Assembly: GCA_019802505.1 (NCBI GenBank)
Contig: JAFMOC010000097.1
Location: 602,501-666,500, forward strand
Length of the DNA stretch: 64,000 nucleotides
From: Corydoras sp. C115
Taxonomy: Eukaryota > Chordata > Actinopteri > Siluriformes > Callichthyidae
Direction: 5' to 3'
The notes under the pieces: model-generated
Told to the model about the DNA's origin: nothing
The model's input: the letters and a program-made list of their open reading frames with translations, nothing else
Database searches by the model: none
Translations under genes and position numbers: made by a program
Part shown: in pieces, positions 1 to 12,600 of the stretch
Position numbering within the stretch: the stretch's first letter is position 1
How the letters are laid out: each line of letters begins with the position of its first letter

Positions 1-169
1 GACAGAAAGAACAAACTGTGGAGTTTCACACTGACCTGCACCATACTGGGGACGAGGCAGTTTGGATTTTACAATCGCTTTTTCCTTTTTTCATGACATT
101 TTGGGTTTGATTAACTACTAAGATATAAAGAGTCAAAAAGAGGAGTCAGTAGGAATCATTTATACTTAC

Positions 170-3047
170 AGCGCTCTATTGCACAGTAATCCCAGGGAAT
201 GGAGGAATTAGAAGTGTAGCACCATGGACCATGCTTATCTCGATCTGGATTCCTGCACAAGTTCAGCTGCAGCCCAACATTCACCTCCTTAATGTGTGCA
301 TTCCTGCTATACAGACACCAAGAAATGAGGCTTTAGGGGGAAATTTGTTGCTAAGCAGGAAACAACATTGATTTGATTAACAGAGTATATCCTTATTTCC
401 CTAAAGTTTGGACAAAACTCGATTTTGCTTCACATAAAACAACCTGTATTCAGTTAGTTTGTCTTAGTTTACTAAAAAAAAAAAACAGTGAAGCCATGCC
501 ATCCTTAAAGGTTAGTTTCTTTGCTTATTCAGGTGTTTATTGTTCCCATATTTCAATTTTAGTTTAACTGGTACAAGGATTTGATAGACTGACAGCTTTA
601 AAAGCAATTTACCGAAAGAAATGTCTATAATGATCGGAAGCCATACAATCAGAGGGCGACATTCTATACTAATATTTAACTGCACTTGAAGGATTAAAAC
701 ATTTTTTTCTGTAATGAGCTGATAAATGCATACCTGTATGTATGGTCTATCCAACGTCCACAAGGAATCCCTGATCTTGTCTTTGAAATGTTTCCTTGAT
801 AGCTTTCCCCATTGTCTTCATAACATTCTATGGAAATGGAGAGAAAATGACAGATGCGTTGCACACTGATACAAGATAGATTTACACTATACTGTGGTGA
901 TGGAGACAAACCGAAGGCAGAAATGTTGCTTATAGTCACATTTTTTATTATAAATGTTCTTTTTCAAAAGCGGTGAAAAATTATTTAGAATAAATAGCAA
1001 AAGAAAATTATCGACAGGTGCCATATGTGTCTTTCCACAACAGTCTGTGCACACCCTTGTAGCACAATACTAATAATTTATACTGTGGCCAAATGTTTTT
1101 AATGGTTTAATGAATTACTGCTGAACAAGAAAGTCCGATCTAGGGTGGAAGTTAGCTTTTTTATCATAATCTGCTTTATCTCAGGTGGATGATAAAGTGT
1201 GGATTTCATTCCAACATCTGACTGTAAACAGAACCAGATTCTTCTAGTAAGAATCGTGACTTTTGAAAATCTAGGGTGAGAAGCGCATATGTTCCTCAGG
1301 TTTGTGTTTGGACTTACCTGTTCTGTCTGCTCTTTTCGACTCACACTTAGGAATGTTGGTGCAGAAGGCCTTGCGCACCTGCGGATCGGTGGTAAAACAC
1401 CAGGGAACTTCAGAGCCATCAGGGTTCCTACAGAAGTTCTCCTTTAAATCTCTGAGCAGAAAACATCAAAAGAGCATTTTTATGAATTTTATCTATAAAC
1501 CATAGAGCTGTCATGTTATGTATTTATAGATACATTATATGTGCAATCTGTGTTTTCTTTTTTGTCCAATGGCCACACGACTAAAATCAAGTATCTTGCC
1601 ATTCATTTCGAACTGTATGCTTCCAGTTTTGCAGGGACAATTTGGGGAAAGCCTTATTTTGTCAAGACAGTGCACAAAGCCAGGCTCAAAAAGGTTTAGG
1701 TGCTGTAGGTCTTATGTATTTAAGTCCAAATAGATTTGTCAGTATTGTGTATTAGATTAGATTGTCTCTGTCTAGGATGCTAGGCACTCACTTGCATTTA
1801 TAATTGTGTGGTGTGTAGGAGTGATTGTGAGGAAACTGTGAGTCCCACCGCTGACAGCTCACACCACCGGGAGTCACATTGACCTCGCCACGATAACTCT
1901 CACCCTGTCCCTGAAAACACGAGCTGGTGACATCAGCATTAGGCTCTTGATCTATATCTGCAAAAGAAGACACTAAAATTTGTTAATAAGGATGGACATA
2001 TATCCAAAAATGTTATTAATCATTAGTTTCAGAGTCATTTAATGTTCTCTTTCTTTTAAGCACATAAATAAAATCAGAAAATATTCAAATAAAAATAAAG
2101 AAAACAGAACTGACCACACACACGGATGCTGCAGTACTCCCAGCGTATACTCTCATCCATAGTGTAGCACCAGGGACGCACATCATTGTTGGGATTACGG
2201 CAGTAGTTATTATTCAGACCCTTGCCTGAATATCTAAGTATTTTTAAATATATGAACTAATTATTTAAGGATGCATAAAAAACTGGGTATAAGGATTTTT
2301 ATTTTGTGTCTTTGTGTTTTAAATATGAATGTAATACCTGTGAGGCTGGTATTTGTGTTTGTGGGGTCTCTGTGAGTCCCACCTCTGACACTCTTTTCCA
2401 CTCTCTGTGTGGTCCACCGGTCCTCGGTATGCTTCCCCATTACACCTTATGCACTCCACTGCACAGACAACAAACAATCAAACCAAAAAAAGCTAACAAC
2501 TAAACTTCTTCTAACATATTTGGTGCCCTCTCAGATAAAATACAACATGAATGAGACAAGGTACTGCAGGGCCACTTGCCGCCTTCAAACATATGAAATG
2601 ACAAAATGTGTACATTGTACATATAAACTATGCGCTGCATTAAATTATTAGAAATGTAAGTGAAAATCAGCTGATCAGGATGTTGTACAAACCTTCTGAA
2701 CACTGGGGGAGTCCGCATTGCTCATACCGTGTTTCTGCTGAGTTGGTAAAGCACCAGGGACCCTTCGTATCTTTGTCTGGATTCCGGCAGAAGTTTTCAC
2801 GAAGGTCAAATTTCTTCAGTTTGGCAGGTTTAAAGCTAATTAGAATATAAACGAATAAGACTACAGTTAAAACATGTGGTGTTTGGTAATAAAGTCATGT
2901 TAGTATCCAAAATTATGCAATAAAAGTACTTTCTGCTTCCAAACTCCCTCAATATTAATTTTAATACAGTAGACTTGGAAAACATGAATACCTGTCAAAA
3001 AATATGATTATTGGGTCCAAGTCCAATATATAAATATATATATATAT

Positions 3048-3082
<35 letters not shown>

Positions 3083-3512
3083 GGAATATGTTCACCTCAA
3101 CAAGGATAAAACAGTGGACATTACCTGTGTTCATGAGGAACTGATAAATTCCAGGCTTGGCATGCAACACTATTCTTTGTGACTGATTTCCGTCCTTTAT
3201 AGTTCACACCTGAGCCAACAATGCACTCGTGTATGTAGTCTATAAGTAAAAACACATGAATGTTAATAACTAAATTTGATCACATCAGATCAGATCTGTT
3301 AACTGTATAAAATTCATAGTGACTTTTGCAGCATGGTGGTGGTAGAGCTGTGGTATCTTACCTTTCTTCTCATAAAGGTCATGGCTAGCTTTCGTCTCTT
3401 TCTGGACACCTTCAGTGAAGCGGTCGAAAGAAAGCAAATGGCATGTCCCATTAATGTGGTTGTAGTTGAAAGCTCTGCAAAGACGGATATTGTACTTTAG
3501 ATGAATGGCAGC

Positions 3513-3550
<38 letters not shown>

Positions 3551-4143
3551 TAAAACAACCACCTGTTTTTCTCTCTACATGTTCATGTCACTAGATTTAC
3601 CTGCAGGATTGTTTGCCCTTAGAGCACTTTCGAGCACACTCTTCCAATGTGAGTCTTTTAACTCGAGGAGACTGTCCACAGCTGGAACACAGCAGTCGAC
3701 TGTCCTCACTCTTCTGAAATCGCTGCAAAGTTTGTTTCCTACAGTCTGGGACATGGAGACAACTTGAAAGACTTTTAGAATTTTAGGGGGAAAATGTTAA
3801 AACCACAGTTTTACACATTAAAAAAATTAATAATAATACTGATAAAGCATTCACCAAACTGTTCACACATAGTTGGAATAGTCCAGGTACCTGGTTTTAT
3901 AAACTTGTATTAAAAGGACTAAAATACATAAATTCTATTATAAACAGTTGCATTTGTATACTTTTGTCCAAATACAGTATCATTAACTCTACAATAAAAA
4001 GACCCAAAGCATCAAAAATATATTTAACGATAAATGTTAATCTATGTATAGCAGCAATATCAAAAGTGATGCAACTTACCTGAAGCAACTGAGAGCAGAA
4101 CACAGAGAACTGTTTGATAAATCCACAATATTCCTGCATTCAT
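170..4143 (-). CDS. hgf: Hepatocyte growth factor, 5' part (signal peptide, PAN, kringles 1-4)
   Basis: HGF is a secreted plasminogen-like ligand of the MET receptor; the PAN/N domain binds heparan sulfate and kringle 1 helps contact MET. Exons in transcript order: 4080-4143, 3601-3745, 3362-3474, 3125-3239, 2693-2835, 2338-2458, 2115-2233, 1792-1957, 1318-1451, 734-827, 170-303. All junctions are GT-AG and the phase is continuous, giving 449 codons here. Residues 1-21 are a hydrophobic signal peptide (MNAGILWIYQTVLCVLLSVAS), 22-107 the PAN domain, then kringles at about 108-193, 194-273, 274-373 and 374-449, each split over two exons and carrying the CRNPD...PWC(Y/F)T signature. Kringle 2 has DHTESGKECQRWD, an HGF hallmark rather than plasminogen. 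The activation site and protease-like beta chain lie beyond the left edge. Adjacent cacna2d1 is also HGF's neighbour in mammals. The acceptor of the last exon could be 303 or 306. Confidence 0.92.
3033..3082. repeat. Compound (TA)n/(CA)n microsatellite in an hgf intron
   Basis: Alternating TA then CA dinucleotides within the hgf intron that follows the first kringle-1 exon. A second run of about 36 bases of AT dinucleotides sits at 3514-3549 in the PAN-domain intron. Both are simple-sequence repeats and likely length-polymorphic. Confidence 0.9.
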
Positions 4144-4974
4144 TTTTCCTGTACGTTTTTTCTGAACTGTAGACCTTTTGTTTCAACCTGCTAATAAGGT
4201 GTGAGCACTGTGCGTGTGCGTGCATGTGATAAAAATAAAAGGGCTCTCACCAGGGCAGGTTTTGATTCAGGCCACCTTCCCACTACTAGAAGGAAAGAAT
4301 GTGCTTTTCTGAGGTTGTACTACTTATTATATGACCCTCCTCCCCTTTACCCCCTTTCACTTGCTCTTTTTTTTATTTCTTACCGCCCTTAACTGGAGGT
4401 TCTATAATATTTAAACAAGGGGCCTGGCTGGGGCGAGTGACTGTATTAGTGAGGGCAATCACTCTCTACATTAATGTATTTATGGTGGATAACAAGAGGC
4501 AGAAGACAACGTTCTGTGCGAGGTGACACACATGTAATGGAACCATGGGAAGCCAAGCTTGTTGTCACAGAGAACTGCATCCCCATTCATCAACTAAAGA
4601 GTTGCTACCATATCAGTTGTTTATAATATGCGTTATTTTTAACTTGAAAAATGCTTTTTGTTGTATGACTAATCAGCGAGCTGGATTGCACTGACACACA
4701 CCCACACACTTACATCATGAGATAACTATCATCATAGCTTATTAGTGCAGATTATACTACGTAGAACAAAAACACTATTGCAAGATAATAAAATAATTCT
4801 TTATTTGGATTGGCATGGCTTGATGGCACTTGGGTGGACTACTCCCAGTTGCCAGATGTGGGACACATAAAAACAAGACATCAATGTGGCTCCATATGCA
4901 ATATATATATATATATATGGGTAATTGCAATATAAATATGGGTAATAACCTTAATACTTTTTAATAATATATAA
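4144..4974. other. hgf 5' flank, no gene seen
   Basis: This sequence lies directly upstream of the hgf start codon and should contain its 5' UTR and promoter. I see no clear TATA box, CpG cluster or coding exon. A short AT run occurs at 4899-4918. The rest is anonymous AT-rich DNA. Confidence 0.5.
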
Positions 4975-5145
4975 TATAATAAAATAAAATAAAAAAAAAA
5001 ATCCTTCTTTTTTCTTACTTACTTTCTTATCTTTCTTCTTTTTTAATATGTGTGCACTGTAATAATGATGCTACTGGAAACTTAATTTCCCTGAAGGAAT
5101 TACCCAAAGGGATCAATAAAGTGTTATCTTATCTTATCTCTTGTA
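4975..5145 (+). repeat. LINE-like 3' tail fragment
   Basis: The stretch ends with a motif typical of fish non-LTR retrotransposon tails: a pyrimidine-rich TTTCTTAC run, a segment reading TTAATTTCCCTGAAGGAAT, then a GATCAATAAAGTG end followed by ATCTT repeats. No coding sequence for reverse transcriptase is present, so this would be a 5'-truncated copy. The family assignment is inference. Confidence 0.4.
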
Positions 5146-6538
5146 TTGGTTGCACCAGTATTTTGCAACATAAAGACCATGAGAGCCACATATGCCTCAC
5201 ATATAGGTAACAGTACAGTGTCTGCTAAACATGGACCAAATGTTTTTTGGGCCAAATAGGCCAAATAAATATGTTCATATGAGGGCCACTACATTACTCC
5301 ATTGCAGCTCACAGGTAAGTTATAACTCAATAACCTTGCAGCATTTGTACTAGGCACTATGCAGGTTTTGGGTTTCTTTAGTGTTTGTCCATTTGTGGCT
5401 CATGTTTTTATTTGACTCTGTCCAGAAATAAAAAGCCTGGAATAAATCCCTGGCCTCAGTCCACAGTGAAGGAGGCAAGACTGATAAAAGCTAATAAATT
5501 AGAAATACGAGAAGAGGAGGAGAGCACACACACACACATACAATAGGATAACTTGGTGTCATTAAAAGTCGATGAATAATAATATCAAGTGGGTTACTGC
5601 GATGGAAAGAACAATATATTTATAATACTAATTACTGAGGAAGAAAGAATGAAACGAAACAAGTTAATGTTTTACACAAAAGTCTTTTGAAGCAAGATCA
5701 CAAACACCTACTAACAGCTCAGAAGATGCTTTTTCTTCCAGGGGTTCAGATTTCTCAATAAGTGACCTGAGCTGAAATGCTTACTGCACTAATCTCAAAT
5801 AAAACTCAGGTCTTTCATGTTTCAAGTTTCTAAGTCTTCACTTCCACTTGTCATGTTATGATTTGTAATGACCTACACGCAGTACAATTGTGCTAAAAGA
5901 TTCTGCCTACATTCAAAGTTGCTCCTGAAGCTCACTGTGCACAGTGTTTGTGCTGATGCTAAAGTCAGATAAGGTTTGGAATTCTGCACTTTAGAAAATC
6001 AGCAAAGCACCGTAAACTTTATCAAATTATGCACTTCAGCTCTTTGTTACTAGATCTAAAACTTAGAAGCTGAGTGCTGTGATGCCTAAATGCTCCTACT
6101 TTTTAATATCACTTATAGTTGATAAAATCTAAAGTAACGTATTTGACTTGTCGCAGCAGCATCTAATTACAATACCACACTTTCATTCACTGATCTATTC
6201 AGAATGACCTACGTTTTTTTAAGGCAGACTGCATGATTAGGTGGTTGACTTTTCTACATCTGTACGACTGAATGAAACACCTGATTTCATAAGGAGATAT
6301 GTCCCAAAACATTTACACATGAGTATGTTCACTCAGCTACACTTTTCGGAGCCATAAAGCAGCAGCGTGATGTTATGAATCACAGTATTGAGGGCTTTCC
6401 TTTTTGCGCCGCAATGAGTCCTGTGTCGCACTTTAATAGGGAGCAGATGGTGGACTATTTTACAAGTTGCACATTAAGAAAACTTTCAGACACATAAATC
6501 TGATATATATATATATGATGGTTATTTAAATTCATAAA

Positions 6539-6601
<63 letters not shown>

Positions 6602-9001
6602 AAGATGGTTATTTAAATTCAGCTCTTAATGGATGACTGCTAACCTTTAAACACATTTTTAAAAATCTGATGACAAAGGTCAACTAAAGCACATCAGTAA
6701 AGTATAGAGCATCAATAGTCATGAGTCAAATCAAACTACTAATCGGTCAGATGTAAAATTGACAAATAAGGGATGTAGTTTTGCTATGCCTTATAGTAAA
6801 CTCAATTTTATTTTAATAGGTTTTTTAGGGAGTTAAATATTCAATAGACAGTGAGAGCCCAAGATTCTCAAGTCACACCTTGGATATCTGAAACAGTTCA
6901 TTAAAATCATTCAGTGAGATATTAATGGTTAGGATATTAACACCACATGCGTATGTGTGAGCAGAAACAAAAATGGAGCTTTGTTGCTTTAAGGTAAGGG
7001 ATAAAGTCGTATTGCCACTGCAGCTGTAGGGTAGTCTGGCACCTCATTGACTGATAAGTAGCTCCACGTGCGAGGGAACTGGTCTAAATTAATGGCTTCA
7101 GCCCCCCCTACTTTCACATATGACCACCCCCAGCACCTTGCTGCAGGGTCATTAGCGTAGACTGTGGTCCTGTGTGACTTTATTTAAATAAAAAGGAAGG
7201 TGGGAGCATTAGAGGGGCCTAGAGGATTGGGGAGGTGCTAAAAGATTTTCTACAGTCTTGTAAAATTCCCATAAAGCACATGCGATGGGTTAAAATTTGG
7301 CCACCCAAAACTTTTTTTTTTTCACAGCGTGGACTTCAATTGGACCTATTTTCTAAAACACTCATGAGCACACTGCTCGTGTATATGCAACGACACACCC
7401 TTGCTGACGGGCATAATTTATGACTGGGACTAAAACAGTTAAGATCCCTCTGGGATTTTAACAAAAAAAAACTGCTGAATAAATCTGATGTGCTACCAGA
7501 AAAGACTTAATGTAGAGGTCACTTAGTGTGTAAATATTTCAGCCAATAAAACCAAGTTGCATAAAGATCAATGCAATACAATGAGATTCAGGATTCAATC
7601 TACCATGCATGAAAAATAAATGCCACAAGTGATAGAGAAGCAAAAGAGTCATGAAGGAGGCAGAAAAATGGGGTGGGTTTGGTGTGAAAAGCCTCCACTG
7701 ACAAATATCTGATTTCAACCTTATTAAACACCTTTAAGATTAACTAGAACAAAGTACAGACAATATCTGCCATCACCCTGCGCCAATGTGCCCATTGCCT
7801 TGTTTTAAAAAAAATAAAATAATTAGTTCCAGCAAATTCTTTGACTTCTTAGACATCACTGAGTCGAGTTGGATTATTATCACATTTGAATTCTGTATGA
7901 TCACCAGTTTCTTAAGACACACACCAATGTCTTTTTCAGAGAAAAGCAAAGGTGGCTTTAGAAATGTCATTCTTTTGGCCGTGCAGTGTGGTGTAGAGAT
8001 GAGAATAGTTGCGTGGGTGTGGGTGGTATGGCTTGTGGCCAAACACATTTTTTCTAAAATCAAACAGCATGTTGGCTGTCGTGACTGCAGCTGGCTTCCA
8101 CCTTGCTGAGTCTAGATTTGGTCTTTTGCTCATGTCTATGATCTTTATATCACTAACACACGATTGTCTCTTTTACACGTGAGTCACAAAGTCAACAAGG
8201 ATGACTACAAATTAGCAACTCACAGCTGCAACTTTATCAAAGGAAGCTTATTGCAAAAACAGCATCATCTATCAATTACTTCCATCAGACCAATAATCCA
8301 GTCATTCTTTTGATCGGGGTGATATTTAATTCCTGTAATGTCCTCAGTCTATTTATGTTGTAATTTCTTATTTTTCTGTTTACTAAGATAATTATTTTCT
8401 TTTAATAGCTAAAATAAAAGTTTCTGGATACTGGCCATACACTCTGGCAGTCTGCAGTCATCCTGCATTTTTTTCTTGTTCCGCTCACAGCTGGACAAGA
8501 ATTGTGCTGACAGGTGGGAGCATTTTGCCTGATTCACTTCCACTGGACATTAAAGAAAACTGAAAGCACCACCAGAATCTAGTGACCAGCCATTAACTCA
8601 AAATTCACTGATCATTGCTCACATGTGCTGCCTCATCCACAGAATGAAGTGCATTTAAAAATCTTTTAAGTAACAGAACATCAGATCCTATTTCTCAGAT
8701 CCTTTACGTTGACGTACATGGGTCCATCTTAATGTGCTTCTCGGATCTTTTTTCAATTGAATTATCTCAGATTATTCCAATGCACTAATTCACCAGAAAT
8801 CCATCAATTCCGATAAAACATGGATCATGGAGCCTAACATGAATCTCATAAATACCTTAAATAACTATGATGATCCTGGACATCTCTATCATTAAAATGT
8901 TCCAAGTCATACTTTACTACATTAGGATGAGAACCCAGATGTTTTAGAAAGATTAGTTGACATCCAGCAAACGGGACATTTAATGTTGTGAAATATTGTA
9001 A
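5146..9001. other. Intergenic DNA between hgf and cacna2d1
   Basis: There is no credible exon here on either strand. Short open frames at 7235-7423 and 7773-8133 have no homology that I recognise and overlap each other on opposite strands. The region contains the duplicated TA microsatellite at 6493-6619. A non-repetitive, more GC-balanced patch near 7020-7220 includes a CACGTG E-box and could be regulatory, but nothing decisive is visible. Confidence 0.5.
6493..6619. repeat. Duplicated unit carrying a (TA)n microsatellite
   Basis: A unit of the form CATAAATCTGA-(TA)n-GATGGTTATTTAAATT occurs twice in tandem, at 6493-6532 and 6533-6619. The first copy has a short TA run and the second about 56 bases of TA. 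Confidence 0.8.
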
Positions 9002-9638
9002 TTTATTTACCCCATAAACTATTATAAATACAACATGACTTTGTTATCTCACAAAAATCTTTCTGCATTTATGAATAGTGCGAAATACCAGCATACCTCT
9101 TATTAAATACAAAGTGGACACGAGAGCTTTTTGGCGCCATCTTGTGGACTTCAGAAGAAATATTATTACAAGTTAAATTTAAAAGCATTTAAAGTATACA
9201 GAAGGCAACATTAATCTTTTTACATTGAATTCCTATTTAAGATTCTGCTCTCAAATATATATAAAATTCACATGCAGTTTAACTCGTACATGTCATAAAA
9301 CATAATCAAATTACATATAGGGGTGGCACCTTTACTTTCGCAGGTTCTTCTTTAAAAAAAGAAAGTAAACAAAAGGCATTTAGAGCTAAGAAATATAGAG
9401 TACATTTTAAATTAAATTTTAACAAGCTGTTATTTACAATAGCCATATTAAATAAAACTTGTCTTAAATTGCAATGCCTTACCAAGTTACCATAAGTCAT
9501 CTCTTTCTGTAAAATTAATAAACACTCGGTAAAGATTCTGTCTTTTTCTTCTCTCGGAGACATTTTGTTCATACACAGGCACATGCTGACAGCTTTGGCA
9601 TCACTGTAAAAAAAAACAGTTGCTAGCTATGTAGGATG
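9002..9638 (-). other. cacna2d1: Probable cacna2d1 3' UTR
   Basis: This region lies downstream of the cacna2d1 stop codon at 9639-9641 in the direction of transcription. A minus-strand AATAAA polyadenylation hexamer (TTTATT on the given strand) occurs at 9002-9007 and is a plausible 3' end. No other gene is seen here, and the short open frame at 9306-9584 lies wholly within the putative UTR. The UTR extent is inference. Confidence 0.4.
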
Positions 9639-12600
9639 TCAAAATGGATAGTGTCCCGTTCCACTTAGAAACCAAAGAAGCAGTAGTGGGAGGATGACAG
9701 TGCCACAGATTGATGGAGTCAGAGCAGATGCCCCTCCACAGTCTACGTTCTTTTCCTGGTTTGTTATCGGCAGACATGAAACAAATCAGATGGAAACACA
9801 AGAATTGAGCTCACTGAGTTTTTACGATGTGTACAGAACATGAAGTTTAAGCTTCTGATTTGCAGCAGGTAACAAGCTTAAATATAACTTCCTGTCTTAT
9901 TTGTTAAAAATGTCAGTGTATTCTGATATTACTACCATGGACCAGGGGATTTTTGGGGAGGAAAACTTGCTTATTTGTCAGGACATTTTACTTCTAATGC
10001 CATTAGCAAGAATCATAGTCACAAACAGGCATTTTAAAGAACTGATTGGTGGATGAACTTTCACTCACAAATTTTTTTTTTACTATTTCACAGACAAATG
10101 TTAATAATTTTATTAGGGGTGTCTTCAACTAAGGATTTTCATAGTCGAATCTGATTCGTCAGATTTTCCCTATAGTCGACTGATAGTCGAAGCAGTTAAA
10201 ATTTCACCACAAGATGGCGCTATAAGCGTGGTTTTTAAAAAATATATTTTTTAAATATTTTACTTGTTTTTCTAGAGCACCGTAAATGGGATCCCCGTTC
10301 TGGACTTTTTTCACTTCAAAGGAAAAACCTAAAACACTCAGATCAATGAGTTTTATTTGACAAAAGGCTATAGATATATAATGAAAACAAAGACATTTCA
10401 TGTAAAAACTAATGCTTAGCAGCAGCCATGGGCACCCCCATGTGGTCAAAATGGTACATTCGACTATGAGGTTTATAGTCGACTACGGTTCTCCGAATCG
10501 AATCGTCGAATCAGCGAATATTGCAGCTCACCCCTAAATTTTATACACATATAGTGGGTTAAAAGCACAGAGAGCACCGTGAACACTTACACGCCAGTTG
10601 TCATCAAAGCACTCCTCTGGACCTTTTCGGTATCGTGGATTTGAGGCTGTAAGACAAGGATCGGGACCGAGAGCTGAGACCAAGAATTAAGGTAAGATAA
10701 AATATGAGCTGATAAAATCAAATTTTATGGGAACCCCCATGCGACCCTAGTATAGGATTAGTGGAAGATAATGGATTGATGGAAAACAAACAATAAAAAT
10801 AAACTTTTGGGCCTTTATTTTATAAAAACACTTTGTTTATCTGCTGCAAGAATGTGAATGTGAAAAGAATGTCTGGGTATTTGTGTTTTGAAGGATACAT
10901 GGCTCCTCAGCCTGAGTTAGAGGTTTTTCATAGCAGGTCCTGCAGCTATCTTTAGAATCTACGACGATGAGCACCAGATTAGTCTTTACCAGTTTCTCTG
11001 CAATAAATTGCCTGTGAACATTTACAAACACCCAGAATGCTTTTAAAAAGGGGATTCACAGATCATTCACATCTGTTTTATAAGATAAACAGAACCTCAC
11101 AGAAAAAAAATGTGAAGTCATGTAGTGAAGTTGGTTTTAAATCAGAGCATGCTTATATTTACTCAGAGGTTAAGGTGTGGATGTGCATGTTTTACCTGGA
11201 GCAGTTGGTACATTCAATTTTTCCACTGAAGTTTCTTTCATCGCTCTCAAAGAAAAACTGGGTCTGCAGAGTAATGCAGCTTTCTTTGTCTGTGACATCA
11301 TCATTTAACTCTACTGCACATTAGAGAAAAAAAAAAACAAATTAGGAGAATACAGGTCAGAACATCTCAGATGGACATGATTAATATCATCAGAGTCTAG
11401 AACTAATACAGTCTCAACTTAATACATACACATTAAACTCATTAAACGTGATGGATTAATAATATTAATTTTTAAAAAAAAAGAATGGATGAGTAAAACA
11501 TGCAATGTGGGCTGCAGAACAGATGCAGTGAATACACTGGTGATGTTTAATAAGATGTCTGCTTAGGGCAGTAGTGAAAAAGAGTAAATTGTAAAAAAGA
11601 AAAAAAAAGAAATGAGTAAATGTTTTGGTCAGTATTTTGATGAATGCTGCAAAAGATATGGATTAAAATCCAGCACATGATCCAACATCTGTGCAGTGTT
11701 TAATGGATCTCATTCAGTTCTGTTTGGCAGAAACCATAAATCCTTGGCCGTTTGCAAATTGTCTTACACAAATAAAGTTACTGTTCCACAATCCTTCCCA
11801 GGGTTTGGTTTCTTACCTGCCTCAAGGAAATTGGGAAAGGTTATGCTGACAATCAGCTGCTGCAGTATTGACCTGCAAACATAAACAGGCTCCTGTCACA
11901 GTCATCATAATCCAGACACAATGTAGATCCAGACACACTGCTTTTAACCTTAAAACATATATTTAATAATATAGTAACATAAAGGTAAACTTTAATATTC
12001 TATGCTTGTTATGTTCTTTATTTTTTAAAGACTAAAGAAAAAGTTAGCTGAAGATTATTCATGTTATGTTACGACAGGTCCAGCACTCACCAGGCTGCTG
12101 CAGATGCCCACCAACCCACACGTAGTACATCAGCTATAGTGGGCTTTGAAGGACAATAAAAAAGATTAAAAACATGTTATATGGCCTGACTACAAAACAC
12201 TACAGTAATTGTCCTGGAGGCAAGAGTGAGGTTCTGAATGTAGGCAACTGCTGGAAACTGATGGAGCGCAAAAGAGCTCTAAATCAGCTGAAAAATCTCT
12301 ATAATCTATCATGGATTTAGTCTTTCCAAACAGGACTGAATGCATCATCAACCACTAGTCACCCAGTACTGACCAGCCAGACAACTTTCATAACTTACAG
12401 ATTTTTAAAAATGTAATTAAGGTGCCGACAAGTTTATTAAACATAACTTACAAAAACATTGATCCCGAGAAGAAAATGCATGACCGCTAATAAATCAGTC
12501 ACCAAAATACTCACCACATAAACAGACCTCAGCCCGGCCCCGCTTTTTGTTTTTTTGGGAACGTCACACATCGCCTGGTAGTTATAAGTTTGAGTGAAGG

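Noticed and set aside
170..4143. First read as plasminogen because of signal peptide, PAN and kringles.
   Set aside because: Kringle sequences match HGF-specific features (DHTESGKECQRWD, NFKCKDLREN-type linker, IPWDYC at kringle 4), and the neighbour is cacna2d1, HGF's mammalian neighbour.
7773..8133. Overlapping open frames of 65-107 codons on both strands.
   Set aside because: No motif, no splice context and mutual overlap; most likely chance in intergenic DNA.
9639..10646. Apparent frame problem at the last cacna2d1 junction when the acceptor at 9743 was used.
   Set aside because: Using the acceptor at 9756-9757 adds EKNV and restores phase, giving a normal C terminus; no truncation is needed.
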